NCBI GenBank assembly: GCA_903929135.1
Contig: CAIYTH010000047.1
Coordinates: 1-33,844 of the forward strand
Reading direction: 5' to 3'
Source of the DNA: an uncultured Chlorobiales bacterium
Lineage (GTDB): Bacteria; Bacteroidota; Chlorobiia; Chlorobiales; Chlorobiaceae
DNA length: 33,844 nucleotides
The stretch's first letter is position 1; each line of letters starts with the position of its first letter. The translations under genes were made by a program, and so were the position numbers. The notes beneath the pieces were generated by a model that worked only from the letters and a program-made list of their open reading frames with translations, did not search any database and was not told where the DNA came from. Of this stretch, positions 16,370 to 26,354 are shown one piece after another.

Positions 16370-18199
16370 TCAGCCCTTTTCAGACGCGGTGATAAGATCG
16401 AGGAAAGGCCCGCCGTAGCGGCCAAGCTTGACTTCGCCCACACCGGCGATCGAGAGCATCTCTTCGCGGCTCTTCGGCCTTCGGGCGATCATCTCGTGCA
16501 GCGTGCGGTCCGAGAAAACCACATAGGGCGGAACCCCCTGTTCGTCGGCGAGGCTCTTGCGCAAAGCCCTGAAGCGGTCGAAGAGCACCCTGTCGGCCTC
16601 CGTCTCCATCGTTCCTGACCCTTTCGGAATCCCTTTCCCTGCCCGCTTTTCCAGGACCCGGACCATCTCCACCCGGTCGCCGCCCTTCAGGATTCCAAGC
16701 GCGCCATCGAGCAGGTAGATGACCGGATAAAGCCCTTCCGACCTGGCGATCACCTTGCGCACCACCAGCTCGTCGATCAGGCGCCGCCAATAGGTCCGGT
16801 CGTGTCCCTTGCCGACGCCGTAGACGTTCAGGCGGTCGTGGCCGAACTCCCTGATCCTCTTCGTGTCGCCGCCGACGAGGAGGTCGACGATATGCCCGGC
16901 GCCGAAGCGTGCATCGGTGCGCACGATGGCCGACAGGAGCATCTTCGACTCGAGCGTGCAGTCGACGACCTCCAGCGTGCCGAGGCAGACGTCGCAGGAG
17001 GCGCAGTTCTCCTTCGGATAGCTCTCTTCGAAATGGTCGAGCAGCACCTGCCGCCGGCAGACGGTCGACGAAGCGAACGCCACGACTTTCATCAGGCCGG
17101 CGAGGGAGCGGGAGCGCTCCTCTTCGTCGAGCATGGCATCGATGAAGAACCGCACCTTCGGTATGTCGCCCGGCGAGAACAGCAGGATGCAACGGGCAGG
17201 CTCGCCATCCCTGCCTGCACGGCCCGTCTCCTGATAGTAGCTCTCGATGCTTCTGGGAATGTCCGCATGGATGACGAAACGCACGTTCGACTTGTCGATA
17301 CCCATGCCGAAAGCCACCGTGGCCACGATGACCTCCGCCTCCTCGCGGATGAATGCGTCCTGGTTGCGCTGTCGCTCCTCGTCGCTGAGGCCCGCATGGT
17401 ACGGAAGTGCGCGGAGCCCCCTCTTCTGCAGCATGGCCGCCGTGTCGTTCACGCTTTTCCGGCTGGTCCGGTAGACGATGCCTGCCTGGCCCGGGAACTC
17501 CTTCAGCAGGGCTGCGAGCTGTCCCTCCCCCCGATGCTTCTCGCGCACCTCGTAGGTGAGGTTCGGCCGGTCGAAGGAGGCCCGGACGATCACGGGGTTC
17601 CTGAGACGCAGCTTCTGCATGATATCCTGCTGCACCCGGCGGGTCGCTGTCGCCGTAAACGCCGCGACGGGAATGTCGGGACGGATATCCATGATCGCCG
17701 ACAGGGAGAGGTAGTCGGGACGGAAGTCGTGCCCCCACTCGGAGATGCAGTGCGCTTCATCAATCACGGCCATGCTGATCCTGATCCTCCTGAGCAGCTC
17801 CTGGAACCCGTCGAGGGCAAAACGCTCGGGAGCGACGTAGAGCAGGTCGAGCGAACCTTCGGAGAGGGCACGCATCACCTCAGCCCTTTCGTCAGGGAGG
17901 AGGGCGCTGTGCAGGCTGGCCGCACGGATGCCGTTGGCACGGGCTCCGTCGACCTGGTCTTTCATGAGCGAGATGAGTGGCGTGACCACAAGGGCAGTGC
18001 CCGGCATCAGCACGGCCGGAAGCTGGTAGCAGAGGGACTTGCCCCCTCCCGTAGGCATGATGGCAAGGAGGTCCCGACCTTCAAGGATGGCCGAGACGGC
18101 CTCATGCTGGTTCGGCCTGAAGGTGCGGAATCCGAACACCCGGTGCAGTGCGTCCGGTATGGAGGAGGCATCGCCACTGAAGGCCGGGTTATGCTTCAT
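16370..18199 (-). CDS. recQ: ATP-dependent DNA helicase RecQ
   Basis: A 609-residue 3'-5' DNA helicase for recombination and repair. Domains in order: helicase core with TGGGKS (50-55), DEAH (147-150), motif III FTATAT and motif VI QETGRAGRDG; the RecQ zinc-binding domain with C...CASCDVC near 378-402; a winged-helix region; and a C-terminal HRDC domain (about 535-605) with LRKSLADEQGVPPYVVFSD. Length matches bacterial RecQ. It starts 5 bp after the stop of the NusG-like gene, so the two share a transcript. It converges on the DUF169 gene with a 43-bp gap. Confidence 0.95.
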   Translation of the reverse strand: MKHNPAFSGDASSIPDALHRVFGFRTFRPNQHEAVSAILEGRDLLAIMPTGGGKSLCYQLPAVLMPGTALVVTPLISLMKDQVDGARANGIRAASLHSALLPDERAEVMRALSEGSLDLLYVAPERFALDGFQELLRRIRISMAVIDEAHCISEWGHDFRPDYLSLSAIMDIRPDIPVAAFTATATRRVQQDIMQKLRLRNPVIVRASFDRPNLTYEVREKHRGEGQLAALLKEFPGQAGIVYRTSRKSVNDTAAMLQKRGLRALPYHAGLSDEERQRNQDAFIREEAEVIVATVAFGMGIDKSNVRFVIHADIPRSIESYYQETGRAGRDGEPARCILLFSPGDIPKVRFFIDAMLDEEERSRSLAGLMKVVAFASSTVCRRQVLLDHFEESYPKENCASCDVCLGTLEVVDCTLESKMLLSAIVRTDARFGAGHIVDLLVGGDTKRIREFGHDRLNVYGVGKGHDRTYWRRLIDELVVRKVIARSEGLYPVIYLLDGALGILKGGDRVEMVRVLEKRAGKGIPKGSGTMETEADRVLFDRFRALRKSLADEQGVPPYVVFSDRTLHEMIARRPKSREEMLSIAGVGEVKLGRYGGPFLDLITASEKG

Positions 18200-18204
18200 G
18201 GCGC

Positions 18205-18801
18205 TCAGGACCGATCGAGGTGTCGTACGGCCGGATCGAGACCGTCGTCACCCGTGTCGGGAGCACTGACACGCTTTTCGGATTCGCCCGAAGAGATCGG
18301 GGTGAGGAGATCCGGAAGGATCGTGATCTCCACTCCCTGCATGATGCTGTCGAAATAGACGACGAGGTGTTCGTCACGCCCCTCCTTGACAACGACACCT
18401 TCAAAATTCTTGAAGGGACCGGCAAGCACCCGAACCTTCCTGCCCGGAGGGATCGACATGACCGTGCGCCTGACGGCGTCGGGCTCCCTGACCAGGCGTT
18501 GCAGCCATTCGATGTCACGCTCGGAAATCACCGAGGCAGTCCGTCCGATGCCGATGAACCTGACCACGCCGTCGGTATCGAGCACCTTGACATGTTCGCG
18601 ATGATGATCGATGCATACGAACACATAACCCGTGAAAAGAGGATCGGAAACGCGCTTCTTGCGGTCGCTCCACTGCCGCACTGTTTCGAGCAGCGGCAGG
18701 AAACTGGTTATTTCCTGTTCAAGCAGCTGGCGATGCACCTTCTTTTCGTAACGTGATCGCACATACACCGCATACCAGAGGGAGGTCATGTCTCGTTCCA
18801 T
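18205..18801 (-). CDS. NusG-paralog transcription antitermination protein (RfaH/UpxY type)
   Basis: A 198-residue protein with an NGN domain (about 8-108; WYAVYVRSRYEKKVHRQL, FTGYVFVCID) and a C-terminal KOW domain (about 118-160; GRKVRVLAGPFKNFEGVV). Specialised NusG paralogs of this kind ride on RNA polymerase to suppress termination in particular long operons. Core NusG normally lies next to secE and ribosomal protein genes, which are absent here. The tail after residue 165 is hydrophilic and probably disordered. It is followed at 5 bp by recQ. No polysaccharide operon, the usual target of UpxY proteins, is within the window. A start at 18789 is also possible. Confidence 0.85.
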   Translation of the reverse strand: MERDMTSLWYAVYVRSRYEKKVHRQLLEQEITSFLPLLETVRQWSDRKKRVSDPLFTGYVFVCIDHHREHVKVLDTDGVVRFIGIGRTASVISERDIEWLQRLVREPDAVRRTVMSIPPGRKVRVLAGPFKNFEGVVVKEGRDEHLVVYFDSIMQGVEITILPDLLTPISSGESEKRVSAPDTGDDGLDPAVRHLDRS

Positions 18802-18844
18802 GGCCGAAGGGGGTAATATTCAGCGTTGAAATAACATCATGCGC

Positions 18845-18884
18845 CATGCAGCCGGTTCCGGATCGTCCCGGAACCGGCTGCATG
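18845..18884 (-). terminator. strong hairpin after lpd
   Basis: A perfect 17-bp stem (arms CATGCAGCCGGTTCCGG and its complement) with a 6-nt loop lies 8 bp after the lpd stop codon. The T tract after it is weak (GTTATTT about 12 nt on), so it may be a terminator or an RNA-stabilising hairpin. Confidence 0.7.
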
Positions 18885-18891
18885 CGGATGA

Positions 18892-20328
18892 TCACATGTT
18901 GAGGGCTCGCCCGTCAGTGGCGAGGGCCGCTTCCCTGAGCACCTCGGAGAGGCTGGGATGCGGATGACAGGTCCTGGCCACATCCTCGGCAGAGGCGTGG
19001 AACTCCATGGCCAGCGCGGCTTCGGCGATGAGGTCGGAGGCCTCGCTGCCGATGATGTGCACGCCGAGGATCTCGTCGGTGGTTGCATCGACGAGCATCT
19101 TGACGAAGCCGTCGACATTACCAAGGCCGAGAGCCCTGCCGTTGGCAATGAACGGGAACTTGCCGGCCTTGTATGCCCGGCCTTCAGCCTTGAGCTGCTG
19201 TTCGGTCTTGCCGACCCAGGCGATCTCGGGCGAGGTGTAGATGACCCAGGGCATGCAGTTGTAGTCGATGTGCGGTTTCTGGCCGGCAATCTCCTCTGCG
19301 ACCATAACCCCTTCATCCTCGGCCTTGTGGGCGAGCATGGGGCCGCGGACGACGTCGCCGATGGCGTACACGCCGGGCGCCGCCGTGGCACACTGGGCGT
19401 TGACCGGAATGAAGCCCCGTTCGTCGGTCTTGAGCCCGATTGCCTCGAGGTCGAGCTTGTCGGTGTTCGGGATGCGCCCGATGGAGACGATCATCCGGTC
19501 GCATTCGAGCTTGTGGCCTGCCCCCTGGGCATCGGCGTAACTGACGGTGATGCCGTTGCGCCCCTTCTTCACCTCGTCGATCCTGATGCCGAGCACAATG
19601 TTGATTCCCTGCTTCGGGAAGAGCTTCCCGGCCTCCTTGGCAATGCTCTCGTCGCTGGCGGCGAGGAAGGTCGGCATCGATTCGAGCACGGTGACTTCCG
19701 CTCCGAGGCGGCGCCAGACCGAGCCGAGTTCGAGGCCAATCACGCCGGCTCCGATCACGCAGAGCTTCTTCGGTACGGTTTCGAACTTGAGTCCCCCTTC
19801 GTTGTCGCAGATGGTGACGTTGTCGACTTCGATGTTCGGCAGGTGCCGTGCCTTGGAACCGGTGGCGATGATGACGTTGCGCGCGACAACCTCCTCGTCG
19901 CCGGTCGGCGTGCCGATGCGGACCTGGTAGCCATCGTCGGTCCTGCCGACGAACGAACCGTGGCCCTTGAGCAGGGTGATGCGGTTCTTGCGGAACAGCA
20001 GCTTGATGCCGCTGGTCATGCGGGTGACGACATCGGCTTTGCGCTTGATCATCTGCCCGACGTCCATCGTGACGTCAGTTGCTGTGATGCCGTGTTCGGC
20101 ATACTGGTGGTTCACCCGTTCGTACGCTTCCGATGAAGCCACGAGGGCCTTGAGGGGTATGCAGCCTGCGTTGAGGCAGGTGCCGCCCAGGCGGGGTTCT
20201 CCGTCGGGGTCGTCGTAAGTTTTCGATTCGCAGCAGGCCACGGAGAAGCCTAGCTGGGAGGCGCGGATGGCGGAGATGTATCCGCCGGGACCGGCGCCGA
20301 TGACAAGCACGTCGAATTTCTTGATCAT
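18892..20328 (-). CDS. lpd: dihydrolipoamide dehydrogenase (E3)
   Basis: A 478-residue FAD enzyme that reoxidises the lipoyl groups of 2-oxo acid dehydrogenase complexes with NAD. FAD binding is seen in VLVIGAGPGGYISA (8-21) and in GVYAIGDVV; the NAD site is VIGAGVIGLELGSVW. The redox cysteines are C51 and C56 in GGTCLNAGCIPLKAL, where Ala and Leu replace the commoner Val and Ser. The catalytic His-Glu pair is in HPHPSLSE near the C terminus. It begins 16 bp after sucB, so it is the E3 of this 2-oxoglutarate dehydrogenase operon, though it may also serve other complexes. Confidence 0.95.
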   Translation of the reverse strand: MIKKFDVLVIGAGPGGYISAIRASQLGFSVACCESKTYDDPDGEPRLGGTCLNAGCIPLKALVASSEAYERVNHQYAEHGITATDVTMDVGQMIKRKADVVTRMTSGIKLLFRKNRITLLKGHGSFVGRTDDGYQVRIGTPTGDEEVVARNVIIATGSKARHLPNIEVDNVTICDNEGGLKFETVPKKLCVIGAGVIGLELGSVWRRLGAEVTVLESMPTFLAASDESIAKEAGKLFPKQGINIVLGIRIDEVKKGRNGITVSYADAQGAGHKLECDRMIVSIGRIPNTDKLDLEAIGLKTDERGFIPVNAQCATAAPGVYAIGDVVRGPMLAHKAEDEGVMVAEEIAGQKPHIDYNCMPWVIYTSPEIAWVGKTEQQLKAEGRAYKAGKFPFIANGRALGLGNVDGFVKMLVDATTDEILGVHIIGSEASDLIAEAALAMEFHASAEDVARTCHPHPSLSEVLREAALATDGRALNM

Positions 20329-20344
20329 GGTCTTCTGGGCAGGT

Positions 20345-21706
20345 TTAAATATCGAACAGCAGTCTTGACGGATCCTCGATGGCCTCCTTCATGGCGACAA
20401 GGCCGAGCACGGCTTCCCTGCCGTCGATGATGCGATGGTCGTACGAAAGCGCGAAATAGTTCATGGGACGGATGACGATCTGCCCGTTCTCCACCACCGG
20501 CCGATCCTTTGTGGCGTGGATACCGAGGATGGCGGACTGGGGAGGATTGATGATGGGCGTCGAAAGCATGGAGCCGAAGGTGCCGCCGTTTGAAATGGAG
20601 AAGGTGCCGCCGGTGAGCTCCTCGAGGGAGAGTTTGCCCGCCTTGGCCTTCTCGCCGTAGGCGACGATCTGCTTTTCGATATCGGCGAAACTCATCTGGT
20701 CGATGTTACGCAGCACCGGGACGACCAGGCCGCGGGGAGAACCGACGGCGATGCCGATGTCGAAATAACCGTGGTAGATGATGTCGGTGCCGTCGACCGA
20801 AGAGTTCAGCACCGGATATTTCCTGAGAGCGTGCACGGCCGCCTTGACGAAGAAGGACATGAAACCGAGTTTCACGCCGTGCTCTTTCTCGAATTTGTCC
20901 TTGTACCGGTTACGCAGGTCGATGACGGCCTGCATGTTGACCTCGTTGAAGGTCGTCAGGATGGCGTTGCTCTGCTGCGACTGCAGGAGGCGCTCGGCGA
21001 TGCGGGCGCGAAGACGGGACATGGGCACCCGCTCTTCCGGACGGTTGTCGATCAGCGAGGTGTCCATGACGGCTTCGACGGGCTGCAGGGCCGGACGGGC
21101 CGAAAATTCGGGCGCCATCGGCGTCCAGGAGGGCGATGTGGCGACCGGGAGCGGTGCGGCGGCAGCGGCGGCAGGAACCGCTGCAGGCGAATGCGTCGTG
21201 CCTCCGGAAAGCGACGAAATGACGTCACCTTTGGTCACTCGACCTCCGCGACCGGTGCCGGTAATCGATGCGGCGACCAGGTTGTGCTCCTCGATCAGCT
21301 TGGCGGCCGAAGGCATGGGGGCCGTGTTCCCGCCGGAAGCGAGCGGATAGGCCGGCTGCGGCTGCAGGCGCGGTGCGGGTGGCGGTGCAACCGGAGCCGG
21401 GGCCGGAGCGGGCGCCGGAGCTGGGACCGGAGCCGTGACTGCTGGTGCGGCTACGGAAGCTGCAGCTTCGGTATCGATGGTGGCCACGGCCTGGCCCGAT
21501 ACGACGATGTCGCCATCGCTGGCCGTTATGGCTGCAAGCACACCCGAAGCGGGCGCTGGAACTTCGAAAACGACCTTGTCGGTCTCGATTTCGAAAAGGG
21601 TTTCATCCTGAACAACAGCGTCGTCGGTTTTTTTTCTCCAGCCGAGCATGGTTGCCTCGGCAACTGATTCGGACAACGGGGGTATTGTTACTTCGACAAT
21701 TGCCAT
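20345..21706 (-). CDS. sucB: dihydrolipoamide succinyltransferase (E2 of 2-oxoglutarate dehydrogenase)
   Basis: A 453-residue E2 core protein that moves succinyl groups to CoA. The lipoyl domain (1-78) carries the lipoyl lysine K44 in [10 protein letters not shown] flexible Ala-Pro hinge follows (about 90-120), then a peripheral subunit-binding domain ([23 protein letters not shown]), a second Ala/Pro linker and the catalytic domain with active-site histidine in [11 protein letters not shown]. Start ATG at 21706 has AAGGA at good spacing; an open frame upstream overlaps sucA. It starts 28 bp after sucA and precedes lpd by 16 bp. Confidence 0.95.
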   Translation of the reverse strand: MAIVEVTIPPLSESVAEATMLGWRKKTDDAVVQDETLFEIETDKVVFEVPAPASGVLAAITASDGDIVVSGQAVATIDTEAAASVAAPAVTAPVPAPAPAPAPAPVAPPPAPRLQPQPAYPLASGGNTAPMPSAAKLIEEHNLVAASITGTGRGGRVTKGDVISSLSGGTTHSPAAVPAAAAAAPLPVATSPSWTPMAPEFSARPALQPVEAVMDTSLIDNRPEERVPMSRLRARIAERLLQSQQSNAILTTFNEVNMQAVIDLRNRYKDKFEKEHGVKLGFMSFFVKAAVHALRKYPVLNSSVDGTDIIYHGYFDIGIAVGSPRGLVVPVLRNIDQMSFADIEKQIVAYGEKAKAGKLSLEELTGGTFSISNGGTFGSMLSTPIINPPQSAILGIHATKDRPVVENGQIVIRPMNYFALSYDHRIIDGREAVLGLVAMKEAIEDPSRLLFDI

Positions 21707-21734
21707 ACCAGATCCTTGGTTCCTTGAGTTTTTG

Positions 21735-24587
21735 TTATTTGCTGATGACGGTTCCCTGGAGCTTCCCGAACGCCGCGTCCAGGAGCGCCTTCTGCTGCTC
21801 CGTATGCTTGCTGTAGTAGCCGACAGCCGGAGATGCCGATGCCGGGCGTCCTGCGTAGGCAAGCTTCTGGCCGACCTTCAGGAACTCCATGAGGTACTGG
21901 AGCATGAAGAGCCAGTAACCCTGGTTCTGCGGCTCGTCCTGGGCCCAGATGATCTCGCCGAGCTTCGGAAAGCGGTCCAGCTCAGCCTTGAGGGTTTCGT
22001 CCGGGAAGGGGTAGAGCTGCTCCATCCTGATGATCGGCACATCTTTCATGCCGTTCTCCCTGCGTCGGTTGATGATGTCGTAGTAGACCTTGCCGGAGCA
22101 GAGGATGGCGCGGGTAACCTTGCCCGCCTTGACCGAATCGTCCCCGATGACCGTATTGAACGATCCGGCGCTCAGCGCTTCGAGCGTGCTGATTGCCTCT
22201 TTGTGGCGAAGCACCGATTTGGGCGTGAGGATCACGAGCGGCTTTCGGATCGTGCGGATCATCTGGCGCCGCAGCAGGTGGAAAATCTGTGCAGGATTGG
22301 TCGGCTGGCAGACCTGGATGTTGTCGTCCACGCAGAGCTGCAGGAACCGTTCGGGACGCGCCGAGGAGTGTTCCGGGCCCTGGCCTTCGTAACCGTGCGG
22401 CAGCATCATGACGAGCCCCGAAGAGAGGCCCCACTTGACTTCCGCAGAGGTGATGAACTGGTCGATGACGACCTGCGCACCGTTGACGAAGTCGCCGAAC
22501 TGCGCCTCCCAGATCACCATCGTGTTCGGTTCCGCTATGGAATAGCCGTATTCGAAACCGAGCACGGCCTCCTCGGAGAGGACCGAGTCGATGACCGTGA
22601 AGTTCGCCTGGTTGTCGGCAACGTTCTGCAGCGGGATGTAGGCGCCCATGTCCCAGCGCTCCCGGTTCTGGTCGTGCAGCACCGCCTGGCGGTGCGAGAA
22701 GGTGCCTCGGCCCGAGTCCTGGCCGGTGATGCGCACGGCATAGCCGCTCGAGACGAGCGAAGCGAACGCGAGATGCTCGCCCATGCCCCAGTCGAGCGGA
22801 AGATCCCCGGCACCCATGGAGGCACGGTCGCGCACGACCTTCTCGACGAGAGGGTGCAGCTTCATGTTCAGGGGAATCGAGGTGATGCGCTCTGAAAGCC
22901 GCCTGAGCTCGGCCGCCGGAACTCCGGTCTCGGCCTGGTCGGTCCACTCACGGTTGCGGAACGGCAGCCAGTCGACGGCATACTTGTTCTTGGCGTTCGA
23001 GAGCACCGGGTCCACCGTGTGGCGGCCGGCGTCCATCGCCTGCCGGTAAGCCTTGATGAATCCTTCGCTGCAGGCGTCGTCGGCGACGCCCTGCGCCTTC
23101 AGGCGCTCGGCGTAAAGGTAGCGGGTACCAGGGTGCCTGGCGATCTTCTTGTACATGAGCGGCTGCGTGATCGAAGGCGTATCCTGTTCGTTGTGGCCGT
23201 GCTTGCGGAAGCAGACGATGTCGATCACGATATCATGCCGGAAGGTCTGGCGGTATTCGAGCGCAAGCCGGGTGGCGAGGATGACCGCTTCGGGATCGTC
23301 GCCGTTGACATGCAGCACCGGGGACTTGATGACCTTCACCACGTCGGTGCAGTAGATCGACGAACGGGCGTCGCGAGGGTCGGAGGTGGTGAATCCGATC
23401 TGGTTGTTGATAACGATGTGCACCGTGCCGCCCGTGCCGTAGCCGCGGGTCTGGGAAAGGTTCAGGGTCTCTATCACCACTCCCTGGCCGGCGAATGCAG
23501 CATCGCCGTGCACAAGGATCGGCAGCACCTGGTGGCCATCGACGTCGCCGCGGCTCTCCTGCCGGGCCTTGACCGATCCCTCGACCACCGGGTCGACGAT
23601 TTCGAGGTGCGACGGGTTGAATGCCAGCGAAAGGTTGACGGGTCCGTTCGGCGTCGAGACGTCGCTCGAGAATCCGAGATGGTACTTGACGTCGCCCGAG
23701 GGCAGTTCGTCGCCGTGCTTGCCCTCGAACTCCGCGAACAGGTCGGCGGGGCTCTTGCCGAGGATGTTCACCAGCACGTTCAGGCGTCCGCGGTGGGCCA
23801 TACCGATCACGACCTCCTCCACGCCGTAGGTCCTGGCGGACTGCACCAGTTCGTCGAGCGAAGCGATGAAGCTTTCGCCCCCTTCGAGGGAGAAGCGCTT
23901 CTGGCCGACATACCGGGTATGGAGAAAGCGTTCGAACCCTTCGGCGGCCGTCAGGCGCTCGAGAATGTGTTTTTTCTCGTCGGCCGAAAAGTCGGGTTTC
24001 GAACGGATCGTTTCGAGCTTCTGCTGCCACCATCGCTTGCGGTTGCCGTCGGTGATGTACATGTACTCGATGCCGATCGTGCCGCAGTAAGTCTCCCGGA
24101 GGTTCTGCAGGAGCTCCCGCAGGCTCATCGACTCCTTGCCGAAACCGGTGTCGCTGGTATTGAACACGGTATCCATGTCGGCATCGGCCAGGCCGTAGAA
24201 CGACGGCTCGAGGTCGGGCAGCGATGGCCGCTGCTGGCGCTTGAGCGGGTCGAGGTCAGCCCAGTGGGTGCCGAGCGAGCGATAGGACGCGATCAGCTTC
24301 TGGACGGACACACGCTTCCTGCCGAGATCGGTGTCGGCGCCGTAGGCGATCACCTGCCTGATGGGGCCGTTCTTGGCCCTTTCGGTGAACGATGCGACCA
24401 CGGGCGCATGGGCCACGTCGCGCGTATCGCTGCCGTCGACCGCAGGCACATGCTGCATGGCGTCGAACCAGCTCCGCCAGTTTTCAGGTACGGAGGCGGG
24501 GTCGTTCAGGTAGGATTCGTAGAGTTCTTCGATGTATGGGGCGTTACCCCCGTAAAGGTATGAATTCCGGAGGTACTGCGACATCAT
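21735..24587 (-). CDS. sucA: 2-oxoglutarate dehydrogenase E1 component
   Basis: A 950-residue thiamine-diphosphate enzyme that decarboxylates 2-oxoglutarate and passes the succinyl group to the lipoyl arm of SucB. The N-terminal motif [16 protein letters not shown] is the E2-binding helix region of OGDH E1. [33 protein letters not shown] and RKHGHNEQD mark the cofactor and active-site blocks, and the C-terminal block [20 protein letters not shown] is diagnostic. Length is typical (about 930-960). ATG at 24587 is preferred; GTG at 24599 would add four residues. It heads sucA-sucB-lpd and follows a MutT-like gene. Confidence 0.95.
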   Translation of the reverse strand: MMSQYLRNSYLYGGNAPYIEELYESYLNDPASVPENWRSWFDAMQHVPAVDGSDTRDVAHAPVVASFTERAKNGPIRQVIAYGADTDLGRKRVSVQKLIASYRSLGTHWADLDPLKRQQRPSLPDLEPSFYGLADADMDTVFNTSDTGFGKESMSLRELLQNLRETYCGTIGIEYMYITDGNRKRWWQQKLETIRSKPDFSADEKKHILERLTAAEGFERFLHTRYVGQKRFSLEGGESFIASLDELVQSARTYGVEEVVIGMAHRGRLNVLVNILGKSPADLFAEFEGKHGDELPSGDVKYHLGFSSDVSTPNGPVNLSLAFNPSHLEIVDPVVEGSVKARQESRGDVDGHQVLPILVHGDAAFAGQGVVIETLNLSQTRGYGTGGTVHIVINNQIGFTTSDPRDARSSIYCTDVVKVIKSPVLHVNGDDPEAVILATRLALEYRQTFRHDIVIDIVCFRKHGHNEQDTPSITQPLMYKKIARHPGTRYLYAERLKAQGVADDACSEGFIKAYRQAMDAGRHTVDPVLSNAKNKYAVDWLPFRNREWTDQAETGVPAAELRRLSERITSIPLNMKLHPLVEKVVRDRASMGAGDLPLDWGMGEHLAFASLVSSGYAVRITGQDSGRGTFSHRQAVLHDQNRERWDMGAYIPLQNVADNQANFTVIDSVLSEEAVLGFEYGYSIAEPNTMVIWEAQFGDFVNGAQVVIDQFITSAEVKWGLSSGLVMMLPHGYEGQGPEHSSARPERFLQLCVDDNIQVCQPTNPAQIFHLLRRQMIRTIRKPLVILTPKSVLRHKEAISTLEALSAGSFNTVIGDDSVKAGKVTRAILCSGKVYYDIINRRRENGMKDVPIIRMEQLYPFPDETLKAELDRFPKLGEIIWAQDEPQNQGYWLFMLQYLMEFLKVGQKLAYAGRPASASPAVGYYSKHTEQQKALLDAAFGKLQGTVISK

Positions 24588-24673
24588 GGACGTTGTCACT
24601 TGGGAGGCCCTATAAGGTTGATGCGGACTGCAGAATCGACTTCAAGCTCATGTAACTTCCGGTAATGTAACAT

Positions 24674-25114
24674 TCATTGACGCAATATCCTCGAAAGAAT
24701 CGTCGGGCTCCCGAGTGCGGCCAGCCTCTGCCGGTACTCGGCGAGTATCGGTGCGTCAGCTTCGGGAAAGTCGTAGCCGGCCGCCTCTTCGATGCTGATC
24801 CAGCGCAGCTCTTCGTGGTCGCAGGCCATGGGCGTGCCCTCGACGATCCGGCACCGGAAGGGAATCAGCCGGAGCGAAAGTTCGGGGTAAATGTGTTCGA
24901 CGGGCGTCAGGCGTTCGAGGATCTCGACCCTGACCCGAAGCTCTTCGTGCAGCTCCCGTTCGAGGGCGGCCGATTCCGATTCACCGGGTTCGGCCTTGCC
25001 ACCGGGGAACTCCCATTTTCGCTCAAGGTGCCGTCCCTCACGCCTTCGGGCGATGAGGAAAAGTCCATCTCGTTCGATGATGGCGCAGACGACGTCTCCG
25101 ATGTGCCTGGTCAT
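24674..25114 (-). CDS. MutT-type Nudix hydrolase
   Basis: A 146-residue small Nudix enzyme, probably hydrolysing oxidised nucleotides such as 8-oxo-dGTP. The Nudix box is complete: GKAEPGE then RELHEEL (pattern Gx5Ex7RExxEE), preceded by KWEFPGG as in MutT. It begins DVVCAIIERDGLFLIARR, the usual first strand. ATG at 25114 is chosen; the frame stays open upstream, but that part is the translated ILSEAKN repeat and not protein. No clear ribosome binding site precedes it. The gene lies 86 bp upstream of sucA in the same direction. Confidence 0.88.
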   Translation of the reverse strand: MTRHIGDVVCAIIERDGLFLIARRREGRHLERKWEFPGGKAEPGESESAALERELHEELRVRVEILERLTPVEHIYPELSLRLIPFRCRIVEGTPMACDHEELRWISIEEAAGYDFPEADAPILAEYRQRLAALGSPTILSRILRQ

Positions 25115-25143
25115 GAAGTATCGTTTTATAACTTCGGCGACAT

Positions 25144-25284
25144 TAGATCGCTGAAACATTCCAGAAAGAGCTCTGTCATCCTGAATGAAGCATAGCGGAA
25201 TGAAAAATCCATCTTCATGTAATACAATAAGATCTGGATTCTTCGCTTCGCTCAGAATGACAACCTGCAGCAAACCTGATTGAT
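25144..25284 (-). repeat. ILSEAKN dispersed repeat, unit A
   Basis: This 141-bp unit matches unit B (25372-25512) colinearly without gaps at a spacing of exactly 228 bp. Within it, 25175-25261 is an 87-nt inverted repeat whose right arm contains TTCGCTTCGCTCAGAATGAC. Mistranslated on the minus strand it gives VILSEAKNP, a peptide found in many spurious annotations. It lies just upstream of the mutT-like gene. Confidence 0.85.
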
Positions 25285-25360
25285 CGTCATTCCGATTGCA
25301 TCGAAAACTTCACTCCCCACGAAGCAACGCGAAATGAAGGATCCATCTTTTATTAATTAC
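25285..25360 (-). repeat. partial ILSEAKN repeat between units A and B
   Basis: It carries a GTCATTCCG start and a GAAATGAAGGATCCATCTTT segment similar to the left arms of units A and B, but lacks the right arm. Confidence 0.5.
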
Positions 25361-25371
25361 TCCGGCACCAA

Positions 25372-25512
25372 TAGATCGCAAATACTTTCGGGAAAGCGCT
25401 CTGTCAGTCTGAATGAAGCAGAGCTGAATGAAGAATCCATCTTTATGTAATAAAATAAGATATGGATTCTTCGCTTCGCTCAGAATGACAATCCGCAACA
25501 AACCTGGTTGAT
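25372..25512 (-). repeat. ILSEAKN dispersed repeat, unit B
   Basis: Second full unit, with its 87-nt inverted repeat at 25403-25489. The rest of the spacer up to the tetR stop at 25633 shows nothing further. Confidence 0.85.
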
Positions 25513-25632
25513 ACCATTAATCGCCGGAGTAATCATTGCAGCAGTTATACCCGGATACTCCCGGATTTGGCAAATGACAAGGGTAACATCCATGGAGCTT
25601 CCCGAACTGCTGGCCTGATTCCATACGATCTT

Positions 25633-26301
25633 TCAGAGCGTCCTGATGCCGGGTGTCTCCGGCTCTTTCAGCACGCCCCGAAGATATGCTTCGATGATGT
25701 TCCTGAATCGATCTTCAAAAGAGCCATGAAGGTTGCCCAATCCGGCAGCCGAAACAGCCTGCTGCTGCTTTGCCGTCAGGTTCGTCATGGGATGCAGGCC
25801 GTTGGCGGTCGCAATCTGCATGATGAGGAACTCTTCAGCCTGCAGCGGCGACATGGCCGGAAGGGCCATGCAGGTGAGCCCTGCCAGGTTGGTCATTTCA
25901 GTTTTCAGACCCGCCTTGAACCAGGTAAGGTTCTCCAGGGAGGCGTTTTTCTCGATGAAGACAAACAGGATGGTCAACGTGTCCAGAAGCCTGACATGGG
26001 CTCGGTATGACCTGGCAACATGGGTCGAGAACTCCTCGATCGAACACCGCCTTCCCTGGAGACGGTGTTGCAGATCCTCCCTCCATGCGACGATGTCCGT
26101 CATGAGGATCTCAAGGAATATCTCATCTTTCGAACTGTAATACTTGTAGAGATTCGACCGGGTGAAATCTGCCTCCCTGGCTATTGCCGCCAGGGTGATC
26201 TCCTCATAACCCATCTCCTCGTACAGACGTTTTGCGGCAGCGATGATCTCCGCGTACCTGACCTCCTTCTGCTCATCGCTGCGAGCTCTCATAAAACCCA
26301 T
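25633..26301 (-). CDS. TetR-family transcriptional regulator
   Basis: A 222-residue repressor-type protein. The N-terminal helix-turn-helix is clear: EIIAAAKRLYEEMGYEEIT, then LAAIAREADFTRSNLYKYY, then SSKDEIFLEIL, the standard TetR block at about residues 18-66. The C-terminal ligand domain is not recognisable to a specific effector. ATG at 26301 has GAGGAG 7 bp upstream. It is 53 bp downstream of a reductase gene on the same strand, so it probably controls that gene and itself; a candidate operator lies in the promoter at 27499-27509. Confidence 0.9.
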   Translation of the reverse strand: MGFMRARSDEQKEVRYAEIIAAAKRLYEEMGYEEITLAAIAREADFTRSNLYKYYSSKDEIFLEILMTDIVAWREDLQHRLQGRRCSIEEFSTHVARSYRAHVRLLDTLTILFVFIEKNASLENLTWFKAGLKTEMTNLAGLTCMALPAMSPLQAEEFLIMQIATANGLHPMTNLTAKQQQAVSAAGLGNLHGSFEDRFRNIIEAYLRGVLKEPETPGIRTL

Positions 26302-26354
26302 ACTGCTTCTCCTCTTCGGAATGGTCTGGACAGATCGCCCTGCCTCCCGCCGTT

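Noticed and set aside
25115-25273. N-terminal extension of the MutT-like protein
   Set aside because: The extra residues are the mistranslated ILSEAKN repeat; Nudix homology begins just after ATG at 25114.
25310-25501. 63-codon minus-strand frame containing VILSEAKNP
   Set aside because: It lies wholly within the dispersed repeat units and is a known kind of false gene.
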